This document shows positions 17,179-25,296 of a stretch of DNA of 42,820 nucleotides, one piece after another (positions within the stretch are counted from its first letter, which is position 1; every line of letters starts with the position of its first letter). A program made the translations under genes and the position numbers. Where the stretch lies: the NCBI GenBank assembly GCA_964651385.1, contig CAZYYM010000021.1, forward strand, positions 1 to 42,820, in the 5' to 3' direction. Origin of the DNA: GCA-001735895 sp964651385. GTDB taxonomy: Bacteria; Pseudomonadota; Gammaproteobacteria; GCA-001735895. The notes beneath the pieces are model-generated. The model did not search any database, had not been told where the DNA came from, and was given only the letters and a program-made list of their open reading frames with translations.

Positions 17179-17883
17179 GTGGGCAGGTTATCCAAATCAG
17201 AAAACAGAATTGTCATTTTCAAACATTCGAGCAGCTGGTCGGGAGACCGATGTAGCGATTTGTTAATTAAAAAAGGTTATCAGATTGAATGGTGTTACCC
17301 GCTCGAAGGCAACCCGCTACCCGAACCCGAACGTTACCGGGGTGCAGTCTTTTTCGGCTGTCGCAACAGCGTTAACGACCCTGAATCCTGGATAACCAGT
17401 GAACTGCGCTGGGTCGAACATTGTTTGAAAACTGACTGCGCCTACCTGGGAATTTGCTTTGGTGGGCAAATCCTGGCAAAAGTGCTCGGCGCCAAAGTGG
17501 GAAAGCACAGGGATAATTTGAGCGAAGTCGGCTTCACCGAAATCTTCCCGAATGAATCGGTCGAGGACAATTTTAACTTTCCGCAAAAACTTTTCCAGTG
17601 GCATAACGAAGGATTTGAACTGCCCGCAAACTCGACATTACTTTGCAGTAGTGAACGATTTTCCAATCAGGCAATTCAATATAATAGCAATGCTTACGGG
17701 CTCCAGTTTCACCCGGAGGTTAACCATTCGGTAATTAGCCAATGGTTTAATATAAACGAGGATTTTGAATCCGATGGGCTCGACCCTGACAGTCGAGCGG
17801 TGAATCTCGCCTACGCCAAGCAGCATGACGATTCGATAACTGACTGGTTCGACGGTTTTATTGTTAACTGGTTACGTGGGTGA
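17179..17883 (+). CDS. Class I glutamine amidotransferase-like hydrolase
   Basis: A 234-residue stand-alone class I GATase domain. The nucleophile elbow is YLGICFGGQILA with Cys 93, and the His and Glu of the triad are in LQFHPEV (His 178, Glu 180). Stand-alone proteins of this type act as gamma-glutamyl hydrolases or donate ammonia to a partner. It starts at a GTG two bases after the FAD oxidoreductase stop. Its own TGA overlaps the GTG of the methyltransferase remnant in a GTGA arrangement, so the operon was once at least four genes long. Confidence 0.85.
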   Translation: MGRLSKSENRIVIFKHSSSWSGDRCSDLLIKKGYQIEWCYPLEGNPLPEPERYRGAVFFGCRNSVNDPESWITSELRWVEHCLKTDCAYLGICFGGQILAKVLGAKVGKHRDNLSEVGFTEIFPNESVEDNFNFPQKLFQWHNEGFELPANSTLLCSSERFSNQAIQYNSNAYGLQFHPEVNHSVISQWFNINEDFESDGLDPDSRAVNLAYAKQHDDSITDWFDGFIVNWLRG

Positions 17884-18160
17884 AAAAATCAATAGAGCGA
17901 TTCTCCGACAGAGTCGATAACTACGTTCGCTATTTGCCAGAGAAAGTTATCAATTAAAAATTTTTCGCAACGCTCAAATGTTTGACTGTGATGCCTTCCT
18001 GGGACGGATGCAATCGTCATCATACTCACCGTCGAAAGGCACTGGCGAACTAACAAAGTTAAACCAGGTAGCCGTGGATTTATTCGAAGAATTTGCATTT
18101 GATGGTAGGCTTTCATTCGAATACAGCAGTTATCTTTACCTCGGCAGACCAGTCGACTAA
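17880..18160 (+). pseudogene. Class I SAM-dependent methyltransferase, internally deleted
   Basis: From the GTG at 17880, which overlaps the amidotransferase stop, one frame gives VKKSIERFSDRVDNYVRYLP, EKVIN then a stop. This matches the start of a methyltransferase family that begins with FS-R-NYV-YRP. About 10 bases later a second frame gives FRNAQMFDCDAFLGRMQSSS, YSPSKGTGE, VDLFEEFAFDGRLSFEYS and YLYLGRPVD, which matches the C-terminus of the same family (GRLLSSSY-P, then F-GRV-F-Y-YLGRL). The central part with the SAM-binding Rossmann fold, probably 150 residues or more, is missing and the frame has shifted. The gene cannot be active. It was the fourth gene of the cupin/FAD oxidoreductase operon. 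Confidence 0.8.
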
Positions 18161-18291
18161 CGTCAATTTTCACCGGTCGGCACCGAATTGTCGCCTCAGA
18201 TATCACCTGTACAAGCCTGTATCACCAACCCCAGGTTCAGTTATGTTATTGATTTAAATTATCTAATTTAAAACTTTTCTAAAAATCTGCC

Positions 18292-18297
18292 TATAAT
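18292..18297 (+). promoter_or_regulatory. Candidate -10 box for the HtrA-like protease
   Basis: A perfect TATAAT about 100 bases upstream of the protease ATG, in an AT-rich stretch. A weak TTAAAA at 18268-18273 lies 18 bp upstream of it. The rest of the 237-bp gap (18161-18397) shows no gene. Confidence 0.35.
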
Positions 18298-18397
18298 ATT
18301 AGGTCATTGCAGCTTTGGCTTGAAACTTGCCTTTTCTGATGTAGTCAAACTGTATTAACCAGAGGGGAAACTTCGATTTTTTTGTACGAGGTGACCC

Positions 18398-19921
18398 ATG
18401 AATTATAAAAGCACATTGCTATGGCGACTACTGGTACTCGGATTATTCGTTGCCATGGCATCACTGGGAATTTACGGCCTGGATCGATTCAATCGAATCG
18501 ACACGGGTCGGATGCTTGATTCGTCGGTATCCATACGAACCATATCCCACGTCACAATCGACAAATTTGGTGACACCGTCTGGGATACCAAAACCGGTTC
18601 GGGTTTTCTGGTTTCTACAGCCGGATGTGAAGTCTGGACCAATCATCATGTCGTCGACGGCGCAGCTGTAATAGAAGTCTATCCGCGCAATTGGCAACGC
18701 ACCGCCGGAATCCCGGCCACAGTCGTCAATTCAACACCACGATCAGATATAGCCATACTTAATCTGGAAAACTGTGACCGCATACCTCCTGCTATCCTTG
18801 GAGACTCTGATCTGGTTAAACCCGGTGATGAAACCTTTGCTGTGGGTAATCCGATGGGACACAATCCAGATTCGATCAGCCGCGGAATTATTTCACATAC
18901 ACTTCGATACCGCATGGGATCAACGCCTTATTTGCAAACCGATGCAGCGATAAACCCGGGCAACTCGGGCGGCGCTTTGTTCAACCACGACGGTCAGATC
19001 ATAGGTATTAACACAGCAATCGAAACCACTCAGTCGGGAGCCAATGTCGGACTCGGTTTTTCAGTACCCATTAATCACGTCAAACAGGTTGTAGCGGAAT
19101 TACATCAGGGTCCGCCCAGTTGGGGTGATGCCGGTTTATCCGATATTGTCAGCCTGCTAACACCCGACGAGGCCGAAGTTTTTGACGTGCCGGATGGCCA
19201 CGGCGCACTGGTCGTAACCAGAGCTCCAGAAACCGGGCCGAGTGTTAACAAGCTCTTTTTGCATGACGTCATTTATCAAATTGATCACACAGGCATATCG
19301 ACCATCCAACAGGCTACCCGCTTAATTGGTAATATGCGTGCAGGCGACCTGCTCACACTGGACCTGATGCGCGAAGGTAAACCAATGTCGGTTGATGTGA
19401 CATTAAACGAAGGCTGGAAAGCAGCGGAGCCGCCGAAAGCTGACCACTACGAAGGATATTTGGGAATGACACTGGAAAACTGGGCCGAGGACGACGGCCT
19501 GCGGGGAAGTTTCAAGAAACCGGTTATCACCAAAGTACATAGCCTGGGACCGGCTCATAAAGCGCATATCGCCAGCACCCAAAAATCATTGTACAAGATG
19601 GGGGATATCGTCTTACCCTATCTTATCGACGTAAAAACGGTTATTGGTGCGGCCTACCAGGGCGCCTATCATTCAATCGATACAATCGAAACACTTGAGC
19701 AACTAGCCGGTAATGCATACCGGTCAGGAAAGCCTCTGTTACTCGAAATAGAATTGTGGGCGCGCAAAAATCCGAAAAATCTACGAACCGACATGGAACT
19801 GCTACAAACCGCTTTTTACAAACTGGTTCCTGAAAAAACAACGCAGACAATAAGTCAACCGGACATTCGGCGGTCAGTTAACAATTCGAAGGAGGCTTTT
19901 TTGCGCGATGCAAGCTCCTAG
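18398..19921 (+). CDS. Membrane-anchored HtrA-like serine protease with PDZ domains
   Basis: A trypsin-like protease of 507 residues anchored by an N-terminal helix (about 8-28), with the rest in the periplasm. The triad is visible: His 84 in TNHHVVDGA, Asp 117 in RSDIAIL and Ser 190 in NPGNSGGALF. After the protease domain (about 42-230) come two divergent PDZ-like regions (about 245-340 and 345-455). Compared with DegP/DegQ it is shorter in the LA loop and has a longer tail. A GAGGTGAC ribosome site precedes the ATG. Such proteins degrade misfolded envelope proteins or cut regulatory substrates. It has no operon partner. Confidence 0.88.
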   Translation: MNYKSTLLWRLLVLGLFVAMASLGIYGLDRFNRIDTGRMLDSSVSIRTISHVTIDKFGDTVWDTKTGSGFLVSTAGCEVWTNHHVVDGAAVIEVYPRNWQRTAGIPATVVNSTPRSDIAILNLENCDRIPPAILGDSDLVKPGDETFAVGNPMGHNPDSISRGIISHTLRYRMGSTPYLQTDAAINPGNSGGALFNHDGQIIGINTAIETTQSGANVGLGFSVPINHVKQVVAELHQGPPSWGDAGLSDIVSLLTPDEAEVFDVPDGHGALVVTRAPETGPSVNKLFLHDVIYQIDHTGISTIQQATRLIGNMRAGDLLTLDLMREGKPMSVDVTLNEGWKAAEPPKADHYEGYLGMTLENWAEDDGLRGSFKKPVITKVHSLGPAHKAHIASTQKSLYKMGDIVLPYLIDVKTVIGAAYQGAYHSIDTIETLEQLAGNAYRSGKPLLLEIELWARKNPKNLRTDMELLQTAFYKLVPEKTTQTISQPDIRRSVNNSKEAFLRDASS

Positions 19922-19982
19922 ATGACTAAAATACTAAGACTATTCTCTATAAAGCTATTTCCACCAATATGCATCGCCCTGC

Positions 19983-21245
19983 TCAGCTTCGATATATCGG
20001 GAACTGCCGACAAATCTGCAGGACTTTGGTTCGGTTGTGATCCAGGCGAAATTCTGGAAGTTGCCCGTTGCATTGAACCACCTCTGCGATGATCTGACCG
20101 AGCACTTCGAACTCGTCCTTGCCGAGACCTCGAGTCGTTGCGGCTGAGACACCCAGGCGAAGTCCGGCCCATTCAGAAGGTTTTACCGAATCGAAAGGAA
20201 CAGGGTTTTTGTTAGAGGTGATATTGACCTCGGCAAGTGCATCCTGAAGAAGTTGCCCCTTTAAATTTTTATTCGACAAATCTAAAAGTACCATATGCGT
20301 ATCAGTGCCACCGCTTACGATATCGACATTGGCATTGAGAAGTGTATTAGCGAGGGTTCTTGCATTACTGAGAATATTTGCACCGTATTGCCTGAATTCA
20401 GGACTCAAAGCTTCGCCCAGGCAGACGGCTTTGGCGGCAATAATCTGGGTATGTAAACTACCTTGTACACCCGGGAATATAGCCGACTGCAGCTTTTTCT
20501 CCCACACAGAATCTTTGCAGAGAATAAGCCCACCTCTCGGTCCCCGCATCGTTTTTGTAGTCGTACCGGTAACGATATCGGCGTATGGAACGGGTGACGG
20601 ATGAACGCCGGCAGCAACAAGTCCGGCAATATGGGCCATATCAACCAGAAACAATGCATCGATTGATTTCGCAATTGCACTCAATCGTTCGAAATCTATT
20701 TCCCTTGGATAGGCCGAACCACCAGCAATGAGTAACTTCGGGCGAAGCGTTTTTGCCTGTTTTTCTACCTGCTCATATTCGATCAACCCGGTCTCTTTAT
20801 TTACGCCGTAATGATGCGCGTCAAACCACCGTCCAGACAGATTTGGCCCCGCGCCATGACTCAGGTGACCACCCGCGGCCAGATTCAGGCTCAAAATGCA
20901 ATCGCCCGGTAATACTGTCGCAAAAAAGACCGCCTGGTTTGCCTGGGTTCCTGAATGCGGCTGAACATTGACATAGGTGCAACCGAATAATTCTTTTGCC
21001 CGGTCGACCGCGGCCTGCTCGACAATGTCGACATACTCACCACCACCATGAAATCGATGGCCCGGATAGCCTTCCAGGGTTTTATTGGTGATCGGATGCC
21101 CCAGCGCTTCCAGCACGGCCTGGCTGACGATGTTTTCTGATGCAATTAATTCAATCTGGCTTTGCTGTCGATTGATTTCCGCATCCAGGGCATTGGCAAT
21201 TAATGCATCACTAGTCGCCAGGTTACTCTGAAAGAACTGGGGCAT
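19983..21245 (-). CDS. glyA: Serine hydroxymethyltransferase-family PLP enzyme (divergent)
   Basis: A 420-residue fold-type I PLP enzyme that in the canonical family interconverts serine and glycine with tetrahydrofolate. Family blocks are clear: IELIASENIVS, LEGYPGHRFHGGGEYVD, VQPHSGTQANQAVF, VDMAHIAGLVAAGVHPSP and VTGTTTKTMRGPRGGL with PLP-binding Lys 231. Several usually fixed residues differ. The residue before the lysine is Thr 230 where most SHMTs have His (TTTHKT). The RYYGG segment reads RFHGG, and HSGSQAN reads HSGTQAN. This may be a paralog with another aldol or one-carbon substrate, so glyA is used loosely. It is convergent with the protease gene. Confidence 0.82.
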   Translation of the reverse strand: MPQFFQSNLATSDALIANALDAEINRQQSQIELIASENIVSQAVLEALGHPITNKTLEGYPGHRFHGGGEYVDIVEQAAVDRAKELFGCTYVNVQPHSGTQANQAVFFATVLPGDCILSLNLAAGGHLSHGAGPNLSGRWFDAHHYGVNKETGLIEYEQVEKQAKTLRPKLLIAGGSAYPREIDFERLSAIAKSIDALFLVDMAHIAGLVAAGVHPSPVPYADIVTGTTTKTMRGPRGGLILCKDSVWEKKLQSAIFPGVQGSLHTQIIAAKAVCLGEALSPEFRQYGANILSNARTLANTLLNANVDIVSGGTDTHMVLLDLSNKNLKGQLLQDALAEVNITSNKNPVPFDSVKPSEWAGLRLGVSAATTRGLGKDEFEVLGQIIAEVVQCNGQLPEFRLDHNRTKVLQICRQFPIYRS

Positions 21246-21614
21246 AATTCGGCCTGTACTTTTGGGTTTAAATTAAGCGTTCAATTGAACCGCTGCCATT
21301 GCCTCATGCATACTCGGCATACAAAAATTACGCGCAATCCCAATACAGGGGCAGATTTAAATAGCGACCCTGCCGGGTATTGCATAATCCAGTTTGTCTC
21401 CGATTCGTGCCGAAGTTCGCCGGCGTTTCCCTGACTTTTCAAATTCTGTAAAAAGCGATGGCATGCTGATGAATATCACTAAATTTCATGATAACGGTTT
21501 ACCATTGGTGAGAAAACCGGCAGTTTGAAAACTTCTCCTGGTGATGAGAAAACGATATACAACGCTTTATTTATAGATACAATCCGATAAACCCGGCTTT
21601 ACGAGTAACATCTC
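21246..21614. other. Intergenic region, 369 bp, no clear gene
   Basis: Upstream space of the SHMT-like gene (minus strand) and of the FrhB unit (plus strand). No intact gene is visible. Repeated short stretches TGGTGAGAAAAC and TGGTGATGAGAAAAC occur at about 21508-21555. A minus-strand frame ending near 21273 reads NFCMPSMHEAMAAVQLN, which could be a remnant C-terminus, but I cannot place it. I looked for a glycine riboswitch ahead of the SHMT-like gene and did not see its core. Confidence 0.35.
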
Positions 21615-21725
21615 ATGACGTCATGGCCACAGGCACTCGATCAGGCAAGACATAGCGATAGGGACCATGACCTCGCCGCTTTATACGCTTATTTCGTAAC
21701 CAAGTCGATTTCGATAAACCTGTGA
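21615..21725 (+). pseudogene. Short, probably truncated helical-repeat protein upstream of FrhB
   Basis: A 36-codon frame starting ATG at 21615 (MTSWPQALDQARHSDRDHDL, then AALYAYF). Its N-terminal part looks like the start of small TPR-like proteins that often accompany FrhB-family genes, which begin with a W-EAL-ARA--D-AAL-LY pattern and continue for about 70 residues. Here it ends abruptly after ALY. Its TGA overlaps the GTG of the next gene (GTGA), as in a coupled operon. The similarity is from memory and the peptide is short, so this is tentative. Confidence 0.35.
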
Positions 21726-23020
21726 CTGGTCAGATGACACCACAGCAACGACTCTACGCCATTGTTGAACAAGGGCTTTGTATTGGCTGCGGGCTTTGCC
21801 AATCGGTGGCCGGTAAGGACAGCATACAGATTGTCAAAACGACTCAGGGTTATCAGCAACCGGTTGTAGTCGGCGATCTCGGCCATGAAACCGTCGATAA
21901 GATTTACGATACCTGTCCGGGCACCCGCATCGAAGGTTTACCCGATAATTTAGTCGAGCCCGATACCCGTATTGATAACGTCTGGGGTCCCTGGCGACGC
22001 ATCGCACGTGCCTGGGCAAGCGATCCTGTAATTCGACACGAAGGCGCAACCGGTGGCGTATTAACCGCTCTCGGTATTTATCTACTCAAATCAAAACGCG
22101 TTGATTTTATCCTGCACGCCAAAAGCTCGACACGTGACCCATCATTTGGTGACCGACAAATAAGTATCAGCGAAGCCGATATCATCGAATCGGCCGGTTC
22201 GCGCTACGGCCCCACCGCACCATTAATAGACATTGATGACCTACTCGATCGTAATCAGCCTTTCGCCTTTATCGGAAAGCCCTGCGACATCTCCGCTTTA
22301 CGTAATTATGCACGGCATGATGAACGGATAGATCGGCTGGTCAAGTACTGGTTGACAATGGTTTGTGGTGGATATGGCACTCCGGCATCAACTCGTGCTT
22401 TTTATGAGCGCATTGGAATAATCCCGGATCAGGTTACTGCATTACGTTACCGTGGCCGAGGCTGCCCGGGCCCGACACACGTGGAAACAGAGGATCAGAT
22501 CAAAGAGGTACATTATCTCGATTTCTGGGGCGAAGACGAATCAATGTGGGCTCTACCCTTTCGCTGCAAAATCTGTCCCGATGGCATTGGTGAAGCTGCT
22601 GATATAGCCGCCGCCGACACCTGGCCCGGCGGTTCGCCAAACCGTATCGATAGCGAAACCGATCCGGGTATCAATGCAGTATTAGCCAGAACCAGGGCAG
22701 GCGAGGAATTGATCGCCTCCGCTGTGGCTGATAGTGCCTTAACCATCGAATACGATATTGCTGCTGACGATATGAGCATTTACCAGCCGCATCAAATGCA
22801 CAAAAAATACGCCGTCTGGCCGAGGCACCAGGGCCTCGCCGATGAAGGTCGTATCAAACCCGAAACAGCCCGATTGCGAATCGAGGAGCTGGCAAACGAA
22901 TTACCCGATGATCGTAGTCAATACCAGCGTGATGGCACGCGCCATCGAATTCAGTCTGGCAAAGTCAGCGAACCCACTCCTGAACTCTGGCGGTCGGGCT
23001 GCGCCAGGACGAATACATGA
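21722..23020 (+). CDS. FrhB/F420-hydrogenase beta-subunit-like iron-sulfur protein
   Basis: A 432-residue protein of the coenzyme F420 hydrogenase/dehydrogenase beta-subunit family. The N-terminus carries a cysteine cluster CIGCGLC. The body shows HEGATGGVLTALGIYLL and FIGKPCDISALRN, the FrhB N and C domain signatures, and RCKICPDGIGEAADIAAADTW with further cysteines. Bacterial relatives use FAD and FeS clusters to move electrons, and few depend on F420. The start is uncertain: GTG at 21722 overlapping the small upstream frame, or ATG at 21734. The tail ends at SEPTPELW plus about ten residues, possibly extended past a family-typical end. Confidence 0.8.
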   Translation: MTGQMTPQQRLYAIVEQGLCIGCGLCQSVAGKDSIQIVKTTQGYQQPVVVGDLGHETVDKIYDTCPGTRIEGLPDNLVEPDTRIDNVWGPWRRIARAWASDPVIRHEGATGGVLTALGIYLLKSKRVDFILHAKSSTRDPSFGDRQISISEADIIESAGSRYGPTAPLIDIDDLLDRNQPFAFIGKPCDISALRNYARHDERIDRLVKYWLTMVCGGYGTPASTRAFYERIGIIPDQVTALRYRGRGCPGPTHVETEDQIKEVHYLDFWGEDESMWALPFRCKICPDGIGEAADIAAADTWPGGSPNRIDSETDPGINAVLARTRAGEELIASAVADSALTIEYDIAADDMSIYQPHQMHKKYAVWPRHQGLADEGRIKPETARLRIEELANELPDDRSQYQRDGTRHRIQSGKVSEPTPELWRSGCARTNT

Positions 23021-23164
23021 GTCACTGGACGGCGGATGCGAGATTGTTGAACCAGTGACTAATTTAACAATGCCTGCTTTGCTGACCAATGTTTTAAACA
23101 GGCTTGTAGATCCATCTTTCTAAATTCATCCATACCTGATTGCTGACATAACAGGCGGTACTGT

Positions 23165-23635
23165 TCCAATGCGTTGGCGGTTAGGGCAAGCGAAGCAGGA
23201 AATACGGCAGAATCGGGCGGCAATGTGATAGGTCGTGCAATTGCTGCTATGGCAGAAATTAATATATCCAGTAACCAGGTAGCCGATATCGTTGGCGTGA
23301 TCGATGAGATCGCATTTCAAACCAACCTACCGGCCCCGAATGCAAGCGTTGAGGCTGTTCGCGCCGTTGACCAGGGTCGGGCTGACATTGCCCAGGTAAG
23401 CCAGGAACAGGCGAACGGCATCGACCAGGTCAATACCAACATGGACGATCTCACGCAGCAAAATTCTGCTCTCGCCGAACAAGTTTCAGCCGCTAGTTCA
23501 GCAATGAATGACCAGACTGCAACGATGAATAAACAGATCAGGTTTTTAAAACCAGCTAATCTCTACCAACACAACCAGGACTTAATTGGCATTCGCCGCC
23601 AGCCGATGCTGATAAAGATACTCGTAATGCGGTAA
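23165..23635 (+). pseudogene. Methyl-accepting chemotaxis protein remnant, internally deleted
   Basis: The open frame contains only pieces of the chemoreceptor signalling domain. It starts inside the helical bundle (ASEAGNTAESGG, NVIGRAIAAMAEI) and continues through IADI-like VADIVGVIDEIAFQTNLPAP, NASVEAVRAVDQGR. Where the hairpin tip should continue (GRGFAVVA and the descending helix), it jumps directly to ADIAQVSQEQANGI, DQVNTNMDDLTQQNSALAEQ, which is the far C-terminal helix. Roughly 55 residues are missing in frame. Conserved positions are also altered (LLALNA reads LPAPNA). No membrane or sensor part is present upstream. The similarity ends near 23560, and the rest runs into the convergent sulfotransferase gene. 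Confidence 0.8.
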
Positions 23636-24334
23636 AACCGCGTCGTAGATTCTCTTAACGTGATTCGAAGCTTCCGAAATATCGACATATTGTCGTGGCT
23701 GTGGTTTCAATCCATCTGAGTCACGCAGATTTGCATGCCAGGAACCGCCGTCGTACCAGCTCACTTCATCCCGCGCACCCGCTTCCCAGCTTAAAGCCTG
23801 GATCACGAAAGGAATGCCTACAGCCTTACAATAAGTTTCGACAATGCCCTCGGGACATTCCAGCAAATCGTCGCTATCAATAACGGGTGGCGCTTCCCCT
23901 CGCCTATCCGCCAAACGATCAAACAGTTCTCTTTGTTCGACAAAGGCTGTTTCCTCGAGAAGAAAATTCGGCCAGTGTTTCGCCATTGACGTGATCACCT
24001 TGGCCGGATCACGTATCAGAAAACTATGGCTCAAATGTTCCAGAATATCGTCATCCCAGAGATGCTTGATGTAGTGCGGGAAGTCTTTTGAAAACACAGG
24101 CCCTTTTTGACTGGATTCTTTTAAGGTTTGCCAGACGCTTTCAAAGGTTAATCCTTTCAAGCGTGGGCTATTCGCTTTGATACGCGGCCACCTGGGGTCC
24201 TCACCCTGGTACCAGGCTTCGCCGAATGGTTCGTGAAAACAGGTCATATCTCCACGCATACGCATCATCCATTCGAAAGCAGTGGACGTCGAACGCGGCG
24301 TGGCCCACAGCACCAGTATTTTGTCCATTATCAC
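23582..24334 (-). CDS. Sulfotransferase-family protein
   Basis: A 250-residue P-loop protein. The 5'-phosphosulfate-binding loop is recognisable in LWATPRSTSTAFEWMM (about 9-24), followed by the HEPF segment common in this group. The 3'-phosphate region is represented by FLIRDPAKVITSMAKHWPN. The ending is family-like, with FVIQALSWEAGARDEVSWYD and a stretch of aromatic residues. These enzymes transfer sulfate from PAPS to small molecules, or are homologues of unknown use. It lies five bases downstream of the racemase-like gene on the same strand, so the two form a pair. The acceptor is unknown. Confidence 0.78.
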   Translation of the reverse strand: MIMDKILVLWATPRSTSTAFEWMMRMRGDMTCFHEPFGEAWYQGEDPRWPRIKANSPRLKGLTFESVWQTLKESSQKGPVFSKDFPHYIKHLWDDDILEHLSHSFLIRDPAKVITSMAKHWPNFLLEETAFVEQRELFDRLADRRGEAPPVIDSDDLLECPEGIVETYCKAVGIPFVIQALSWEAGARDEVSWYDGGSWHANLRDSDGLKPQPRQYVDISEASNHVKRIYDAVLPHYEYLYQHRLAANAN

Positions 24335-24339
24335 TCAAT

Positions 24340-25161
24340 CTATTTTTGCAAGGACGACAATAAGCGACCGTGTTGACCGACCGGCGCGGTACCCAGCGAT
24401 TTAAATAAACGCCAGTAAAGCGCGGTATCTGACGACACAATTGGTTTGCCAATATCGGCTTCCAGTTCTTTGTCTAAAGAAACTATCCTTTGCGGTAATC
24501 CGTCAGCGCGACGAAAATTCGGCATACCGTTGACAATGATCGCTTCGGCGCCCGGCGCCTGTTCAGCAACATAGGCCATCGATTTTTGCGCAAAATCGCC
24601 TGGAAATATCCAGGTGCAATCATTACATTCCTGCTGCGTTTTAAACAATCCCATATCGGTGAAATTGCCAACGTAAAGCAAGTCAAATCCAGCTTCCCTG
24701 AGAAATCGGGCAATTCCATCACGCCAGTCCGGCCAGTAATACACCGAGTTAAGCGCTATCTTTTCAACATTCATTTCTCGAAGTGCTTCGACCAGGCAGT
24801 AGCCTGCCATGTGGAAAGGCGTTTCGTAGGTATCGCTGATTCGATCGCAGATATCGCGAATTTCGTTCGGTGTGGTGCCCTGACAGTGAACCCAGTTAGT
24901 CCCCACCTGTCCGCAGGCATCGGCGCCATTATTGGACATGCATTCGACGAACTCTTCGAGCAAATGAAAATTATCGACGCGTTGCGTGAGTTCATGTGCG
25001 TATTCGGGCACATGCAACATGCGGCCATGCACGCCGACATTATCGGCACTGATGCGCAGAAAATCGCTTGGCGCTGCATCGAAGTCGTGCGGCGGCGAGG
25101 TAAAACCGACCTGGTAAGTAAAGAGTTTGTTTTTCGGGTCTTTCCAGCGTTCGGGTTTCAT
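24340..25161 (-). CDS. Asp/Glu racemase / maleate isomerase-like protein
   Basis: A 273-residue protein of the Asp/Glu/hydantoin racemase superfamily, closest in layout to maleate isomerase and arylmalonate decarboxylase. It shows SADNVGVHGRMLHVPEY near the start, ACGQVGTNWVHCQG (Cys 83, Cys 93) at the first catalytic region, IALNSVYYWPD, and GKPIVSSDTALYWRLFKSLG near the end. The second catalytic Cys, normally in an SCTNLR-like motif, is replaced: the site reads IIVNGMPNFRR (Asn 211, Gly 212). One-cysteine members such as decarboxylases exist, so it may not be an isomerase. It is divergent from a three-gene amino-compound dehydrogenase operon and paired with a sulfotransferase. Confidence 0.72.
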   Translation of the reverse strand: MKPERWKDPKNKLFTYQVGFTSPPHDFDAAPSDFLRISADNVGVHGRMLHVPEYAHELTQRVDNFHLLEEFVECMSNNGADACGQVGTNWVHCQGTTPNEIRDICDRISDTYETPFHMAGYCLVEALREMNVEKIALNSVYYWPDWRDGIARFLREAGFDLLYVGNFTDMGLFKTQQECNDCTWIFPGDFAQKSMAYVAEQAPGAEAIIVNGMPNFRRADGLPQRIVSLDKELEADIGKPIVSSDTALYWRLFKSLGTAPVGQHGRLLSSLQK

Positions 25162-25296
25162 GATTTTCCTCCCCGTAATAAGGTATAGTCATTGCTATGC
25201 AACCAACTCGTTGATATCAGTAAAAATGAAATTACCAAAACTATCAAGCATAATTTCCACCTCTGAAACTGTTACCGACGATCAATTTGAGAACAC

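Noticed and set aside
15854..17883. Complete putrescine (Puu) pathway
   Set aside because: Only PuuB-like and PuuD-like proteins are present; no gamma-glutamylputrescine synthetase or aldehyde dehydrogenase is in the cluster.
17889..18206. Minus-strand open frame of 105 codons
   Set aside because: It is antisense to the methyltransferase remnant, which has clear family similarity on the plus strand.
21246..21614. Glycine riboswitch ahead of the SHMT-like gene
   Set aside because: The conserved aptamer core was not visible on the minus strand.
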